From positions 1-64,000 of the forward strand of contig CBFIIQ010000010.1 in the NCBI GenBank assembly GCA_965662685.1: 64,000 bases of DNA, written 5' to 3'. Both the position numbers and the translations under genes were made by a program. This stretch comes from Eutrophocola sp965662685. GTDB taxonomy: Bacteria > Pseudomonadota > Gammaproteobacteria > Pseudomonadales > Pseudohongiellaceae. The notes under the pieces were generated by a model. The model was not told the origin of the DNA, did no database searches, and was given only the letters and a program-made list of their open reading frames with translations. Of the stretch, positions 1 through 8,841 are shown piece by piece (the stretch's first letter is position 1; every line of letters starts with the position of its first letter).

Positions 1-1
1 G

Positions 2-91
2 CTTGCGTTGCTGCCAAGCGATAAAAAAGACAGCTGGAACGTCTTTGTGGCAGGGAGAACAAAATATTTGAAAATGGCCCTCATGCTTTAA
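2..91 (+). CDS. Possible 3' end of a gene cut by the window edge
   Basis: Frame 2 is open from the first base to a TAA at 89-91, giving 29 residues with a plausible protein composition (it ends ...KYLKMALML). Nothing in this fragment identifies a family. It could equally be a chance open frame. It points toward the TIM-barrel gene on the other strand, so the two would be convergent with about 30 bases between them. Confidence 0.3.
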   Translation, partial: LALLPSDKKDSWNVFVAGRTKYLKMALML

Positions 92-105
92 AACAAAAAG
101 GGCCA
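75..105 (-). terminator. Weak candidate terminator after the TIM-barrel gene
   Basis: TGGCCC (75-80) and GGGCCA (100-105) can pair around a 19-base loop. On the minus strand the stem is followed by TTTT. The stem is short and the loop is long, so this is only a candidate end for the gene at 123-1010. Confidence 0.3.
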
Positions 106-122
106 ACTTATTTGTCAAATTC

Positions 123-1010
123 TTAAAAAACGGTAAGAATATCGTAGCCCACAGCAAGGCTCACCAATGGGTTTCTGCCTTCAGTAGAACGATATTCATG
201 AGACACAAAATGCTCATAGCCCGAGTCGGCAATTTGTTGTGCAATCCAGCGATAATCCAGTTCCTGGGTGCGATCTATTTCGCGACGGGATGGGACACCT
301 GCCACGTGCATATGTGTAATCATTGGCAGATTTTCCTGCATGGTCCTTACCACATCGCCATTGGCAATCTGCACATGGTAAAAATCATAGACCACTGTAA
401 TATTGGGCGAACCTGTTCTGCGACAGACATCAAAACCCCAGTAGATATCATCAAAAACCTGATCGGTTCTATTATCTGCAGCTATCCTGGAATTGGTAAT
501 TTCCATGCAAACATAAACGCCCTTCTCCTCGGCATAGGGAGCTACGCGGGAAAGAATTTCAACTGCGTTATCTGCGCCCTCTTCTCTGGACATACCACGG
601 CGTTCACCAGGTAAGGCAATCAGGTTCTTGCAGCCTGCTTCTACACACATATCTATACCCGCTATGGTAGCTTCTTCAATTTGGTCATGGAGTTGTCGAC
701 GAATAAGACCATCCTGAAAAGTTGTTCCTGTTCCGGTCATCAGGGTAGATACAAGACCATAATCATTGAGTACAGGAACCTGCGAAGCCTGCGCCAGATC
801 CATACCAGCAAAGCCGAGAGTAGATAAAATTTCACAACGTTCTTCCAGTGTAAAATCAGTTCCAGTCCAGACCTGGGGCATCACACTTTGTTTCAGCTTG
901 CCCTGGCGTGGACCAAGTCCTTCACTCTGTGCCGCACTGAAGCGGGAAGCAATAAGTGGTGTGGCTGCCAGTGCCCTCAGTAAATTTCTTCTCTTGATAA
1001 TAATATCCAT
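123..1010 (-). CDS. Exported sugar-phosphate isomerase/epimerase-like TIM-barrel protein
   Basis: 295 residues when started at ATG 1010, which has GAGGG about 8 bases upstream. The open frame also extends to a TTG at 1016 that lacks a good ribosome site. The N-terminus has a twin-arginine-like signal (KRRNLLR, then a hydrophobic ALAATPLIAS stretch), so export by Tat is likely. The rest resembles the xylose-isomerase-like / hydroxypyruvate isomerase TIM-barrel superfamily: conserved E residues in a CMEITNS segment, VVYDFYHVQ, THMHVAG and a C-terminal SHEYR, which supply metal-binding Glu/Asp/His. Family members isomerise or epimerise small sugars or hydroxy acids using a divalent metal. The substrate here is unknown. 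It lies downstream of the 2OG oxygenase gene on the same strand, about 150 bases away. Confidence 0.75.
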   Translation of the reverse strand: MDIIIKRRNLLRALAATPLIASRFSAAQSEGLGPRQGKLKQSVMPQVWTGTDFTLEERCEILSTLGFAGMDLAQASQVPVLNDYGLVSTLMTGTGTTFQDGLIRRQLHDQIEEATIAGIDMCVEAGCKNLIALPGERRGMSREEGADNAVEILSRVAPYAEEKGVYVCMEITNSRIAADNRTDQVFDDIYWGFDVCRRTGSPNITVVYDFYHVQIANGDVVRTMQENLPMITHMHVAGVPSRREIDRTQELDYRWIAQQIADSGYEHFVSHEYRSTEGRNPLVSLAVGYDILTVF

Positions 1011-1158
1011 ACCCAAACCCTCATCTTACAAAATTGTTATATAGGCCAAGTATACGTGATTGTTAAAAAAACTACCTTACCTTGAGGTGGAGAAGGCCAC
1101 GCTCATACATAAGTAGTTTTGTTTAAATAATTGGCTCTCTACACCAGTCCCTGGTGAA

Positions 1159-1815
1159 TTACCTTAATGGGTCAATAGACTCTGCAAAAGAATTGTTTTT
1201 CCTGAACCATCCGGTCAGGGAGTAGCGATTGTTTTTTGCCGGAAGCACTTCATGGGGAAACTCTTCACTTAAAAATATTACCATCTTGCCAAAATCAGGC
1301 TCTATTACTTCGAGAACTTCTCCGCTTACCGGGTGATAAATCACAAGTTCCCCGCCATCACCCGCAAGCCATCCAGGGTTCAGGTATAGCACCGTAGAAA
1401 GTATCCTCGTGTTACTTCCCTTGAAAGCATCAAGATGTTTTTTATAAAAAGCGCCGACGGGATAAAATGCGTAATGGCATTCATACTCGAACAAACCGAG
1501 AAATAAATGTCGATTAAATACATTTCTTAGTTCATCCATCCACAAAAAAAAATCTCTGGTTACTGGATGAGTGCCATCAAGCCAATGAATTTCATCTCTT
1601 CGAATAAAGTCATTTAGATGGTAATCCGTTTCTCGCCCTACGCCGGCCCGGTTAAACTTATCATCATCCAGTGACTTCAGGTGCTGTAAAAGATCATTAA
1701 GCAAGTTCTCGGGAAGAATACCCTGCAAAATGGCATAACCCTTTTTTTCCAACTGCCTGATCGATTTCTCAGCCACCTGGAAAAAATCAGAGTCCAATAG
1801 AACAGGAGCAGCCAT
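1159..1815 (-). CDS. 2-oxoglutarate/Fe(II)-dependent dioxygenase (prolyl-4-hydroxylase-like)
   Basis: 218 residues from ATG 1815. An upstream in-frame TTG at 1833 has no ribosome site. The fold signature is in the second half: a His-x-Asp pair in KKHLDAF, a strand-rich GGELVIYHP core, the distal His in EEFPHEVLP and a following Arg in NNRYSLTGWFR that would bind the 2-oxoglutarate carboxylate. This is the SM-20/P4H arrangement, whose members hydroxylate proline or other residues with O2 and 2-oxoglutarate. No signal peptide is evident, so a cytoplasmic location is inferred. The substrate is unknown. A strong terminator lies just upstream, separating it from the ankyrin gene. Confidence 0.85.
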   Translation of the reverse strand: MAAPVLLDSDFFQVAEKSIRQLEKKGYAILQGILPENLLNDLLQHLKSLDDDKFNRAGVGRETDYHLNDFIRRDEIHWLDGTHPVTRDFFLWMDELRNVFNRHLFLGLFEYECHYAFYPVGAFYKKHLDAFKGSNTRILSTVLYLNPGWLAGDGGELVIYHPVSGEVLEVIEPDFGKMVIFLSEEFPHEVLPAKNNRYSLTGWFRKNNSFAESIDPLR

Positions 1816-1866
1816 ACTAATTTTCCGCAGCAAAAATAATGATGAGGACTATATAGGGATGCAATA

Positions 1867-1894
1867 AAAAAGGGGACGCAAAAGCGTCCCCTTT
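1867..1894 (-). terminator. Rho-independent terminator of the ankyrin/DUF1552 cluster
   Basis: AAGGGGACGC pairs with GCGTCCCCTT around a short A-rich loop. Read on the minus strand the stem is followed by TTTTTT, which places it at the end of transcripts coming from the gene at 1918-3423. Confidence 0.85.
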
Positions 1895-1917
1895 TCTCAA
1901 GCATAACTGGTGAATTT

Positions 1918-3423
1918 TCATTGAGGGTGTTCTGCCATGAGTTGTTTTAACTGCATGGCCATTTGGGGTAGCTCTCCGATGACATCAAAAGCGCCCAGCG
2001 ACTGGGTATCTGCCTTGCCAGTGGCATAGTCCAGGGGAATTAATCCCCTGTCATCCTTGGCATAAAGGTCAGCCCCATTTTCCACCAAAAAAGAAACAAC
2101 TACAGACCAGTTCATTCTTGCGCTTGTATGCAAGGGAGTCTCACCAAATCGCCCACCCTTTTGATTTAGGTCGGCACCGGCATTCAACAGGACATCAAGT
2201 CCTTGCATCACATCCAGCTCGGTTTTACCTGAACTACGGGTATTCTCATTGGTAGATTTACTGGTCAGTGCAATCATCGGGGTAACCCCATAAGCATTTG
2301 GCTGCGACCAGTCTGCTCCATGTTCAAGCAAGAGTTTCATCATTTGAGTATCACCCATATAGGCAGCATGCTGAATCGGAGTAGCGCCGGTATTCATCAC
2401 ATTAAAATCATTTCCCCGGTCATAGACTATTTCTCTCGCAGGGGGATATAGCTTAAGACTCAAATTGGGATTTGCGCCTTTTTCCAGCAAGCGTTGCGCC
2501 ACTTCAAATGCGGTATGTTTTTCAACCGCCGGCAGATCTCCACGATTACTTCGTCCTGGTACCAGATGGGTATCCACGGCGGCATATAAAGGGGTGCGGC
2601 CAAAATAGTCCCATTGGTTTATATCAGCGCCACGCTCAATCAGGTTCATCGCCAGGTCATAACGCATATTCACCAGAGACAAGATCAGTGGCGAAACATT
2701 ATCGGGGTCCGGTTTATTAATATCTGCCCCGGCATCAAGAAGAGCATTAACACAAGCCAGGCAGTTTTCACGAACGGCATATAAAAGAGGCGTCAGGCCA
2801 CCGGTTTTCATATCTTTCATGCGCGGCTCAGAGGTCACTCGACGTTCCCAGTTACGGTCAATACCGCGAACATCAACATCAGCTCCGTTTTCAAGCAGAA
2901 AGGCGACCATGTCTGCGTGTTTTCTGGCGGCTGCCCAATGCAGTGCAGTCTGACCACCCCAACCTTCCACGGCATTCACGTCGGCACCATGATCAAGTAG
3001 CAGTTTCGCCGCAGCGACATTGCCTGTGCGTGCAACAGCCATTAACGCCGTTTGGCCCTCGGGGTTTGCTGATTCAGCATCTGCACCAGCATCCAGCAGC
3101 AGGCTAAGCATTTCCAGATCCCCTTTAGTTGCCGCCTCCCCCAGAGGAGAAGAGCCGTAATCATTTCGCGTGTCAGGATCGGCTTCAACACGAATCAATC
3201 GACGCGCCAACTCAAGCTCACCATAATAGGCGGCCCAGTGTAATGCTGTGGTACCGTCAGCAGCGGCCCGGTTCACATCCACACCGGATTCAATCAAGGC
3301 ATAAGCCTGTGACACTTGCTGCTTTTCAGCCAGGGATACCAGAGATTCCTCAGCCGCAGAGCTCATCACACTGCTTAAAATCAGCATTGTACCTAGCAGT
3401 AAATGTGGGGTAAAAATTTTCAT
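1918..3423 (-). CDS. Exported ankyrin-repeat protein
   Basis: 501 residues. A Sec signal peptide (MKIFTPHLLLGTMLILSS, cleavage near SSAAEE) is followed by roughly ten ankyrin repeats of about 33 residues. They are recognisable by TALHWAA, LLLDAGAD and similar motifs almost to the C-terminus. Ankyrin arrays are protein-binding scaffolds with no catalysis of their own. An exported version suggests a periplasmic scaffold or inhibitor. It is the last gene of a minus-strand run behind the DUF1552 gene (38 bases between them) and the haem DUF1592 gene, and a terminator follows it, so it probably works with those proteins. The partner is inferred from position only. Confidence 0.85.
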   Translation of the reverse strand: MKIFTPHLLLGTMLILSSVMSSAAEESLVSLAEKQQVSQAYALIESGVDVNRAAADGTTALHWAAYYGELELARRLIRVEADPDTRNDYGSSPLGEAATKGDLEMLSLLLDAGADAESANPEGQTALMAVARTGNVAAAKLLLDHGADVNAVEGWGGQTALHWAAARKHADMVAFLLENGADVDVRGIDRNWERRVTSEPRMKDMKTGGLTPLLYAVRENCLACVNALLDAGADINKPDPDNVSPLILSLVNMRYDLAMNLIERGADINQWDYFGRTPLYAAVDTHLVPGRSNRGDLPAVEKHTAFEVAQRLLEKGANPNLSLKLYPPAREIVYDRGNDFNVMNTGATPIQHAAYMGDTQMMKLLLEHGADWSQPNAYGVTPMIALTSKSTNENTRSSGKTELDVMQGLDVLLNAGADLNQKGGRFGETPLHTSARMNWSVVVSFLVENGADLYAKDDRGLIPLDYATGKADTQSLGAFDVIGELPQMAMQLKQLMAEHPQ

Positions 3424-3461
3424 AGTGCTCCTGTAACCCTGTTCTTGTCTGAAAACCAGTC

Positions 3462-4742
3462 CTACACTTCAGATAGCAGACCCGTGCTGTCACCAAAGGC
3501 ATCTACCGGCACATTGGCACGATCAAGGATGGTATGCATCATATTGGCCAGCGGCGTATCCTGCGCATATTTCAGATGCTGACCACCCTTGATGCGGCCA
3601 TTGGCTTTACCAAGAATTACCGAAGGCACCTTGTCATTGTTGTGCAGATTACTGTTTGCCATACAGCTGCCATATAGAATCAGTGAGTTATCAAGCACAG
3701 TTCCCTCGCTGTCAGGCATGGCAGCAAGTTTTCCCACAAAGCGCGCAAATGATGAGGCATACCAGGCCTGTACCCGCGTCAGACGATCCAGTTTTGATGG
3801 ATCATCCTGGTGATGGGACAGCGGATGGAAGGCATCGGAAACCCCAATATGGTTATAGGTGCGCATGCTCACCTCACGGTCTGACATAAACGTAGCGACC
3901 CGCGTGAGATCTGCCTGATAAGCCAGTGCCATCAAGTCATACATTAAATCCAGATGAGCTGGAAAATCTCCCGGCACACCCAGTGGGGCATCGGGGATAT
4001 CAATATGTGAAAGATCCTGTTCAGCCAGTTTGTCCATTTGTTTTTCAATCTCCCGGACGGATTCCAGATATTCCCCCATCAGAATGCGGTCACTGGCACC
4101 AAGCTCTTTATTGAGAGACGAAGCATCCTCCATCACCAGATCCAGCAAGGAGGTGGTTTCTCCGGCGATGGCATTTCTTTCCTCGGCGGTGTCTCCCTGC
4201 CCAAACATGCGGAAATACAGTTTTCGGGGGTTCGACTCCATGGGCAGAGGCTGTGTAGGCGTGCGAAAAGCGATAGTGGAAGAGTAACTCCCGCCATTGG
4301 CGCCGCTGGTAGACAGCTCCAGAGAGGGGAATGGCGTTTCACCCCCCAGAGTACGGGCTGCCAACTGGTCAACACTGATACCGTCTTCAGGATTATTTGT
4401 GCCCTCGGGAGCGACACAGCGCAGCCATGTACCGGCTGTGATAGCGTGGGGATCAGGACTTTCTGCAGGTTTGTTGCGCAGGTCACTGATCACCGTCATA
4501 TGACTTTTGTAATCGGCCAGCGAGGTGAGAATCGGGCTCATTTCAAAGGCTGAACCGGTCTGCGCAGGCGTCCAGTTCTGGTATACAGCACCATGAGGAA
4601 TATAAACAAAACCCAGTCGCAGCTTGGCCGCTGGCTGAGCTGATACCGCCGGAATCATCGCATCCAGAAATGGCAAGGCCATACTGGCACCAGCACCTTT
4701 CAGCAGTTTGCGTCGTGATAAATGTTTCTTGCTTATAAACAT
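3462..4742 (-). CDS. DUF1552 family protein with Tat signal
   Basis: 426 residues. Residues 9-15 read SRRKLLK, a textbook twin-arginine motif, followed by GAGASMALPFLDAM and a probable cleavage after VSA, so it is exported folded. The remainder matches the DUF1552 family (PF07586): an early GFVYIPHG segment, YKSHMTVISDL, DQLAARTLGG and a C-terminal NSLILYGSCMANSNLHNN region reminiscent of the alkaline-phosphatase/sulfatase superfamily to which DUF1501/DUF1552 proteins are thought to be related. No biochemical function is established for the family. It is nearly always found beside DUF1587/1592 haem proteins, as here (135 bases downstream of one). Confidence 0.85.
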   Translation of the reverse strand: MFISKKHLSRRKLLKGAGASMALPFLDAMIPAVSAQPAAKLRLGFVYIPHGAVYQNWTPAQTGSAFEMSPILTSLADYKSHMTVISDLRNKPAESPDPHAITAGTWLRCVAPEGTNNPEDGISVDQLAARTLGGETPFPSLELSTSGANGGSYSSTIAFRTPTQPLPMESNPRKLYFRMFGQGDTAEERNAIAGETTSLLDLVMEDASSLNKELGASDRILMGEYLESVREIEKQMDKLAEQDLSHIDIPDAPLGVPGDFPAHLDLMYDLMALAYQADLTRVATFMSDREVSMRTYNHIGVSDAFHPLSHHQDDPSKLDRLTRVQAWYASSFARFVGKLAAMPDSEGTVLDNSLILYGSCMANSNLHNNDKVPSVILGKANGRIKGGQHLKYAQDTPLANMMHTILDRANVPVDAFGDSTGLLSEV

Positions 4743-4877
4743 CAGGTTTCTCCCTGTTTACGCTCTAATAACTTATTTCGTTTAGTCCAATCTTTAATTT
4801 GATATTGCTCGGCTTGTAAAATTATTTTTGCAGGTTTTTTCAAACAAATGGTGCAAAATATTTTATGTCTTTTTGCT

Positions 4878-7319
4878 TTATTTCAAGGCTATACCAAGCT
4901 CTTCGCCGCGTGCAGGCGCTTCTTTGTACAGAAACTGGTCCGTGCTGACGATGCTCTGAACAATATCATAAAATTCAAAATTGTTGGCTGCAGCGGAATT
5001 TACAATCGCCCGAACAGCAGGCATGTCTTCAGCTTCAATTGGCCTTCCCAGCGCATACATCGTCAGTTTTTCCACCAGGTTCTGTACGAACAATGTGGGC
5101 CGCTCCAGTAAGGCATTTCGCAGATCTTCAACCCCTGTTATGTCTGTGCCATCGGGCAACACGCCATAGGTATCGATTGGGACACCCGCCATCCTGTCTA
5201 CCGTGCGACTGCGGCCAACCGCATCAAATCCATCCAGGGCAAAGCCCAGTGGATCGATGATGCCATGGCAACCAGCACAACTGGGGTTGTCTCGATGCGC
5301 TTCAAGACGCCCTCTTACGGTTTTTGGCTGCTCGCCCGCTCTGTTTTCCGGCAAGGCTTCTACATTGGGGGGCGGTAATGGTGGTGGCGTACCTGTTATA
5401 TGCTCAAGCACATAAGCCCCACGTAATACCGGTGATGTGCGATCCGGATAGGCGGAGACCATGAGAATCCCGCCTTTTCCGAGAAGGCCATAGCGGTCAG
5501 GATCAAGAACCGGTACTTTACGGAACACATCCCCTTTTACACTCTGGTCACCGTAATGCAGTGCCAGGCGCTCATTCAGGTAAGTAAAATCAGCGCTCAG
5601 CATTTCGGTAACATCTCTGTTATTGAGAAATATTTCCTTTACGAATAACTCTATTTCTTTTTTAAACAGATCACGAATACCGAAATCTACATCCCTGAAA
5701 ATAGCCGGGTCCGGATCAATCTCATCCAGACCACCCATGTTCAGCCACTGATAGGCAAAGTTGGAGGCAAGAGTTTCTGCTCTCGGATCCTGGAGCATTC
5801 GCACAACCTGTTCAGACAGCACTTCAGGTGTTGACAGTTTCCCGGCATCAGCAAGATCAAGAAGTGTTTCATCGGGAATACTGCTCCAAAGGAAAAATGA
5901 CAAGCGGGAAGCCAGTTCATGATCTGTCAGGGCAAAAATGGATCCGGGACTGGCACCGTCAGGAATTTGTTCAACCCGGTAGAGAAACTTTGGACTGGCG
6001 ATAACTGCAGTGAGAGCGCGACGAATGCCCATATCAAAACCTTCACTGAGATTAATCTGTTCAAATACCCGCATCATCCTTTCCAGGTCGGCTTTGCTTT
6101 CCTGCCCTCTGAATGCCTTGCGCGTCATGTTGGTAATAATTTCCTGTGCACAGACGTCGACATTGGAAAAGTCTTCCGGATAGCAGCTGAAAATCTTGTT
6201 GCGAGCAGGTGTGGCACTTAGACCCGCAGTATTAAAGGGGCCCTGTATTTCAAAAGAGTTCAGGCTGATAACATTTTCGCCAACCGCGGAAGGCTGCAAG
6301 CGATGCAGGCGGCCTTCGTATTCTGCAAAGGAGCGGTGAATAAACGTTACCGCAATAGTGTGTGGCCCGGCTTCTGCAACGAAAGGAATGTTTTTCAGTT
6401 TTGCATTAATCGCATCAACAGCGGTGTCGCCAATCTGGTCAATGGCTCGCAGGTCCTCTGCCCCGCCAATATCCATTTCAAAAAAACGCTCGCCGTCATA
6501 GGTCGCAATAACCGTATGCGTGAACTCCTGATTGAATACCCAGAGTCTGGAGGCCAGATTGCCTATGTTCAAAACATATTCGCCATCGGCAGGAAAATAA
6601 TGGTCCACCGCAAGCCCGCCTCTAGTTCCCAAAGGCAATCCTGCCTGGTGCGAGTACTGATTCCCACCGGCATTGTATGTAGTGCCACCAGGTCTCGCAT
6701 TGGGGTTGCCTATGGCCTGTGAGGCTACCACTCTGGCCGAGTTAATAGATTGTTCCAGGAAAGCGGGTGACACTCTCAATGCCTGGGCGACATTGTCGAA
6801 GCCCTCAACGGAGTCATCCAGTGGCAGCAAGGCGTTGGCATCAACCTCTATACCGAGAAGGTCACGGATAGCATTGGCATACTCTTTTCGATTAAGACGG
6901 TGCATTCCCACATGGCCCACATGCTTTTCGTGAGTACCGGCATGATCAAGGTAGTTTTCCAGCCAGCCAACAAACTCGTCTGTGTCGGCATTATCTGGTC
7001 TGTCAGCGCCTGCAGGAGGCATAAGCCGACCGCGAAGCTTGAGCACAACTTTTTCCCAGACACCCACGTTGTCAGCTATTTCTTCGGCACTCATCAGATC
7101 AAATGCCAGACTCCCTGCCCAGTCTTCGAAGTTATGACAATCCATACAGTTTTCCTGCAGGAAGCCGAAATATTCATCAGACTCATTAAATCGATCAAAG
7201 CTTTGTGCTATTTCAACGGCGTCATCACTTGCTGCGGCCAACAGGCCAAAGGCTGGCAAGGCCAGAACACTGATAAGCGTGGCGTTGAGAATAGTCATTT
7301 TGCTGATTGTTAAATTCAT
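4878..7319 (-). CDS. Exported c-type haem protein with DUF1587-1595-1592-1588-1585 domains
   Basis: 813 residues from ATG 7319 with an N-terminal hydrophobic signal. A first CxxCH haem site, CMDCH, lies at residues 58-62. It is followed by a DUF1587 segment (RLNRKEYANAIRDLLG), a beta-rich carbohydrate-binding-like region (about 230-370), DUF1595 (about 395-460), DUF1592 (ELASRLSFFLWSSIPDE, to about 600), DUF1588 with a second haem site CAGCH at 681-685, and DUF1585 to the end. This order is the standard planctomycete-type cytochrome domain set. It is predicted to be a periplasmic dihaem redox protein with unknown electron partner and substrate. It needs the Ccm machinery encoded further along the window. 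It is co-directional with the DUF1552 and ankyrin genes. Confidence 0.9.
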   Translation of the reverse strand: MNLTISKMTILNATLISVLALPAFGLLAAASDDAVEIAQSFDRFNESDEYFGFLQENCMDCHNFEDWAGSLAFDLMSAEEIADNVGVWEKVVLKLRGRLMPPAGADRPDNADTDEFVGWLENYLDHAGTHEKHVGHVGMHRLNRKEYANAIRDLLGIEVDANALLPLDDSVEGFDNVAQALRVSPAFLEQSINSARVVASQAIGNPNARPGGTTYNAGGNQYSHQAGLPLGTRGGLAVDHYFPADGEYVLNIGNLASRLWVFNQEFTHTVIATYDGERFFEMDIGGAEDLRAIDQIGDTAVDAINAKLKNIPFVAEAGPHTIAVTFIHRSFAEYEGRLHRLQPSAVGENVISLNSFEIQGPFNTAGLSATPARNKIFSCYPEDFSNVDVCAQEIITNMTRKAFRGQESKADLERMMRVFEQINLSEGFDMGIRRALTAVIASPKFLYRVEQIPDGASPGSIFALTDHELASRLSFFLWSSIPDETLLDLADAGKLSTPEVLSEQVVRMLQDPRAETLASNFAYQWLNMGGLDEIDPDPAIFRDVDFGIRDLFKKEIELFVKEIFLNNRDVTEMLSADFTYLNERLALHYGDQSVKGDVFRKVPVLDPDRYGLLGKGGILMVSAYPDRTSPVLRGAYVLEHITGTPPPLPPPNVEALPENRAGEQPKTVRGRLEAHRDNPSCAGCHGIIDPLGFALDGFDAVGRSRTVDRMAGVPIDTYGVLPDGTDITGVEDLRNALLERPTLFVQNLVEKLTMYALGRPIEAEDMPAVRAIVNSAAANNFEFYDIVQSIVSTDQFLYKEAPARGEELGIALK

Positions 7320-7442
7320 AATGTTATTGGCTCTGTAATCTCGTTCCCAGTCTGTTTTATTAAACAGGAACCCTCGCTAATTATTAATTAAAGACCGGAG
7401 TAAAGGCTGCTGTCTTCCATTGCCTGGCTGGGTGTTTATCTG

Positions 7443-8351
7443 CTATGGAAATCCACCACCGATCTGGCGCCCATTTCTCAAATGGCCATAAAAACTTCGG
7501 AATCCTTCATCAAGAAAGTCACTGGCATCTCCCCATTCAGGTTTCAATCCCTGGGCTGGATTGGCTATAACCACTTCCTCGGCACTGCGACTTTGGCGCA
7601 ACAGCGACACCATCTCTGCTTTCAAATCAACATAGAGAGCTTGCAGCTCATCAAAGTCGGCTTTAGCCATCAAGGGGCCGGACGCTGGAACAATGACCGT
7701 CTGCTCATTAATCAGGGCACCGAGAGTTTCGTAGGCATCCGTCAAGCCGCCGATAAATCCATTAGTGGTTTCATCCACAACAGACCATCCATCCGCCACA
7801 ACTGCAGGTCCTGTGTAGAGCACGTTGGCATTTCTGACAAGCGCATAGAGATCACCATCGGTATGTGCCTGAAGCAAATAACCCACTTCTATGGTGTCGT
7901 CCCTGAAGGGTTTCTCAATGGTGCCCCAGTAGAAAGTGAGTGAAGGCAGTTCCCCGGGCAGCATTGGCGTATGAATAATAGCTTCACCGCGCTGCCGGAT
8001 TGTTGTACCCAGCCACTGCCTGGTGTTTTCATGGGCAAGAATCTCAACTCCCTGCGGCCCCAGTATGGCATTCAGGCCGGTTACTTCGGGATGCCAATGC
8101 GTCAAAATAAGAGTCTTGATATTTTCAACACCGGTCTCCTCTTTGACGAAACCCAGGTACTCCCGGGCATATTGAGCAGGCACGCCATCAAAAAGAACAA
8201 GACCATCAGAGTCAGCTGCAACCATTGTGTTGCCTGCTGGCCCCTCCACCAGATAAATGTGGTCAGCAAGAGGTCGAATTTTAAAATTCTCTGCCCCCAA
8301 TGACACCGTGGCTGAGGCAATAAGCATTATGATGGTTACTATTTTGAACAT
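7443..8351 (-). CDS. Exported metallo-beta-lactamase-fold protein with incomplete metal site
   Basis: 302 residues from ATG 8351, preceded by AGGTG at good spacing. A GTG at 8360 is also in frame but lacks a ribosome site. A signal peptide (MFKIVTIIMLIASATVSLG) predicts a periplasmic protein. The MBL motif 1 reads THWHPEV at residues 84-90 in place of THxHxDH, so H85 and H87 are present but the Asp is Glu and the next His is Val. Motif HTDGD (H163, D167) is intact. The last motif, usually GHG, is ASG. One zinc position looks kept and the second mostly lost. Many MBL proteins are hydrolases, but this one may bind a single metal or have a changed activity. It is first in the minus-strand run leading to the haem DUF1592 gene, 123 bases away. 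Confidence 0.85.
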   Translation of the reverse strand: MFKIVTIIMLIASATVSLGAENFKIRPLADHIYLVEGPAGNTMVAADSDGLVLFDGVPAQYAREYLGFVKEETGVENIKTLILTHWHPEVTGLNAILGPQGVEILAHENTRQWLGTTIRQRGEAIIHTPMLPGELPSLTFYWGTIEKPFRDDTIEVGYLLQAHTDGDLYALVRNANVLYTGPAVVADGWSVVDETTNGFIGGLTDAYETLGALINEQTVIVPASGPLMAKADFDELQALYVDLKAEMVSLLRQSRSAEEVVIANPAQGLKPEWGDASDFLDEGFRSFYGHLRNGRQIGGGFP

Positions 8352-8610
8352 TAAATTCACCTGTTATGACCCTGTCGTATGCTCTGTTTTTAGCAAGGCT
8401 TAAATCAACACATTAATCTGACACTGCCGCTGCTGAAACGCATACTTCATTGGCAGCAACCCCCAATCGACAATAGCTTTTACATCTGACTTTTACGATT
8501 TTATCTGCCAATTAGATTAGTCTGTAAGTCAGCTCACTATATCTTACCCACTTATAAATTTATTAATATTTTCAATTAGTTATTGTTATTTTACCGGCTA
8601 AGCCACGTTT

Positions 8611-8643
8611 CGACTATTTACCGACTATTTGCCGACTATAAGG
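8611..8643 (+). repeat. Three 11-bp direct repeats
   Basis: CGACTATTTAC, CGACTATTTGC and CGACTATAAGG follow each other head to tail with an 11-bp period, one turn of DNA, in the divergent promoter region. Such phasing is typical of cooperative binding by a regulator. No regulator is identified. Confidence 0.7.
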
Positions 8644-8780
8644 GATTTTCATCAAGAAAATATGCAAATAAAATGCAAGCCGAGTCTTTTTATCAATTTC
8701 CACCAAATAACCCACAATGATAAATCTTCCCACCTTTTTAAGCCAGAGATTCTGTTTGAAATTCAATCAGTTATTGTATT

Positions 8781-8798
8781 TTGACAAGACTCTGTCAA
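8781..8798 (+). promoter_or_regulatory. Possible promoter/operator of the barrel gene
   Basis: TTGACA (8781-8786) is a perfect -35 hexamer and also the left arm of an inverted repeat with TGTCAA (8793-8798). The -10 at the right spacing is poor (TGTTGT near 8804). The coding start is at 8842. An operator reading is as likely as a promoter. Confidence 0.35.
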
Positions 8799-8841
8799 TT
8801 GCCTGTTGTGTGATCCTGCAGGCTTACTTTAGAGTGTAGTC

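Larger units (their letters stand above)
8361..8841. other. Intergenic region between divergent genes
   Basis: About 480 A+T-rich bases separate the minus-strand MBL gene from the plus-strand barrel gene, room enough for two promoters. It holds three 11-bp direct repeats (8611-8643) and an inverted repeat over a -35-like TTGACA (8781-8798). No open frame with a ribosome site and no RNA gene was recognised. Confidence 0.6.

Noticed and set aside
6303..6722. Open frame on the plus strand inside the DUF1592 gene
   Set aside because: Antisense shadow of a recognised protein with Cys-rich, unconserved translation.
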